A stretch of DNA of 64,000 bases. It comes from Cordylochernes scorpioides. Lineage: Eukaryota > Arthropoda > Arachnida > Pseudoscorpiones > Chernetidae. Every line of letters begins with the position of its first letter. Within the stretch, counting starts at the first letter, position 1. The DNA is taken from NCBI GenBank assembly GCA_030710605.1, contig CP092865.1, forward strand, positions 31,962,190 through 32,026,189, written 5' to 3'. The notes beneath the pieces were generated by a model that was given only the letters and a program-made list of their open reading frames with translations, searched no databases and had not been told where the DNA came from. Made by a program: the position numbers and the translations under genes. Below are positions 63,263 through 64,000 of the stretch, piece by piece.

Positions 63263-63537
63263 ATGTAATTAACTGCGCGCGTGACGGCTGAACATATGCA
63301 AATATAGTACCTAACAACCATGTCTTGTGTTGTTGTTACATTATTCCGGATATACAGGAAGTCTCAAATAGGTTAGGTCAAAATAAATTTGTAATTTTTA
63401 AATCCCACCTTAGAACAAAAAGTTTCTCTATGAATATAGTCTGGAAATATCTTGATATCGAGTTCAAAATTCCGACCGCATGAGATCAGCATGGTCAGCA
63501 TATAACTAAAATTTATTAAATTATTTTATTATAATAT
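63263..63537. other. AT-rich spacer
   Basis: No gene or repeat recognised. Confidence 0.3.
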
Positions 63538-63842
63538 ATGTTGCTGTTTAGAAATAGGAGATCATATATCGCCGCAACTCTTTTTATTAACGCGATTAAA
63601 GGAAGCTTTCGGGCAAGCCCTTCTTCAGCTAACTATAGTGTACAAACAAGGCAAACGAGAGAGAGATTATATATCGTTTTTAAAGAGGAATCTATGTTAC
63701 ATGTTACAAAACGATATATAATCTCTCTCTCGCTTGTCTTTTTTGTACACTATAGTTAGCTGAAGAAGGGCTTGCCCGAAAGCTTCCTTTAATCGCGTTA
63801 ATAAAAAGAGTTGCGGCGATATATGATCTCCTATTTCTAAAT
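63538..63842. repeat. Near-perfect palindrome with a hammerhead-like motif in each arm, lineage F
   Basis: Arms of about 130 bp (63549-63678 and 63708-63841), nearly identical, around a ~30-bp centre. In each arm, reading outward (minus 63628-63601, plus 63770-63787), the order is CTGAAGA, stem II GGGC/GCCC, GAAAGCTTCC, then gcgttaataaaaagag. The short reading frame inside it is palindrome sequence, not a gene. Confidence 0.8.
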
Positions 63843-64000
63843 TGTCGAAATCCGCAATCCGTTTACCATGAATATGTTGCTGTGTTCTAAAATAATTCTA
63901 ATATATTTTAATTGAATTTCCGCACACATTCAAGCACAAAGGCCACATGACAATAGTATTAAAAGAGATAGAGGCCAGATAATGTATAGAGAACATAATG

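Overview
This is a eukaryotic, AT-rich, intergenic-type window made almost entirely of transposable elements and their relics. I found no host protein-coding gene that I can name. The element mix points to an arthropod: R1-like LINE, several Tc1 and mariner lineages, Ty3/gypsy, Penelope-like elements (PLEs), Helitrons and tRNA-derived SINEs. A chelicerate such as a spider seems likely, because several Tc1 and gypsy protein fragments resemble ones I associate with spider genomes. That is an inference and cannot be proven from this window.

Layout. 1-3.9 kb: 5' half of a minus-strand Ty3/gypsy element (gag intact, pol open to the window edge). 4.1-9.6 kb: decayed mariner and Tc1 copies, a foldback repeat and a solo LTR. 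10.0-12.4 kb: nested Helitron ends, a genuine-looking tRNA-Gly(GCC) gene with a T-run terminator, and a SINE. 12.4-25.3 kb: a large decayed Helitron. Its ORF start region is tandemly duplicated, its helicase C-terminus is amplified into six 470-bp units, and its 3' hairpin ending in CTAG is at 25335. It is interrupted by an array of foldback repeats, which is itself interrupted by an intact two-ORF R1-like LINE (18909-23510) with a clean 8-bp target duplication. 25.3-36.7 kb: SINEs, a 26-bp minisatellite framed by inverted repeats, palindromic repeats and a LINE 3' relic. 36.7-40.5 kb: a young gypsy deletion derivative with two LTRs but no reverse transcriptase. 42.6-45.8 kb: a LINE relic interrupted by two inverted PLE endonuclease copies. 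46.2-50.4 kb: putative LTRs, a U2 snRNA fragment, a 438-bp Helitron whose empty site is preserved elsewhere in the window, and a Tc1 element with 45-bp perfect TIRs and one nonsense codon. 53.9-56.7 kb: an unclassified transposon-like protein relic flanked by inverted mariner fragments. 57.9-63.9 kb: PLE endonuclease and palindromes, another LINE fragment and another Tc1.

Most striking theme: about seventeen hammerhead-ribozyme-like box sets, in at least six lineages, sit in palindromic or PLE-associated repeats. Nearly all are followed within about 10-30 nt by an AATAAA-type tract. PLEs are known to carry hammerhead motifs; the variety and inverted arrangement in one window, and a separate foldback family with a covarying stem between hammerhead-like boxes, deserve a closer look.
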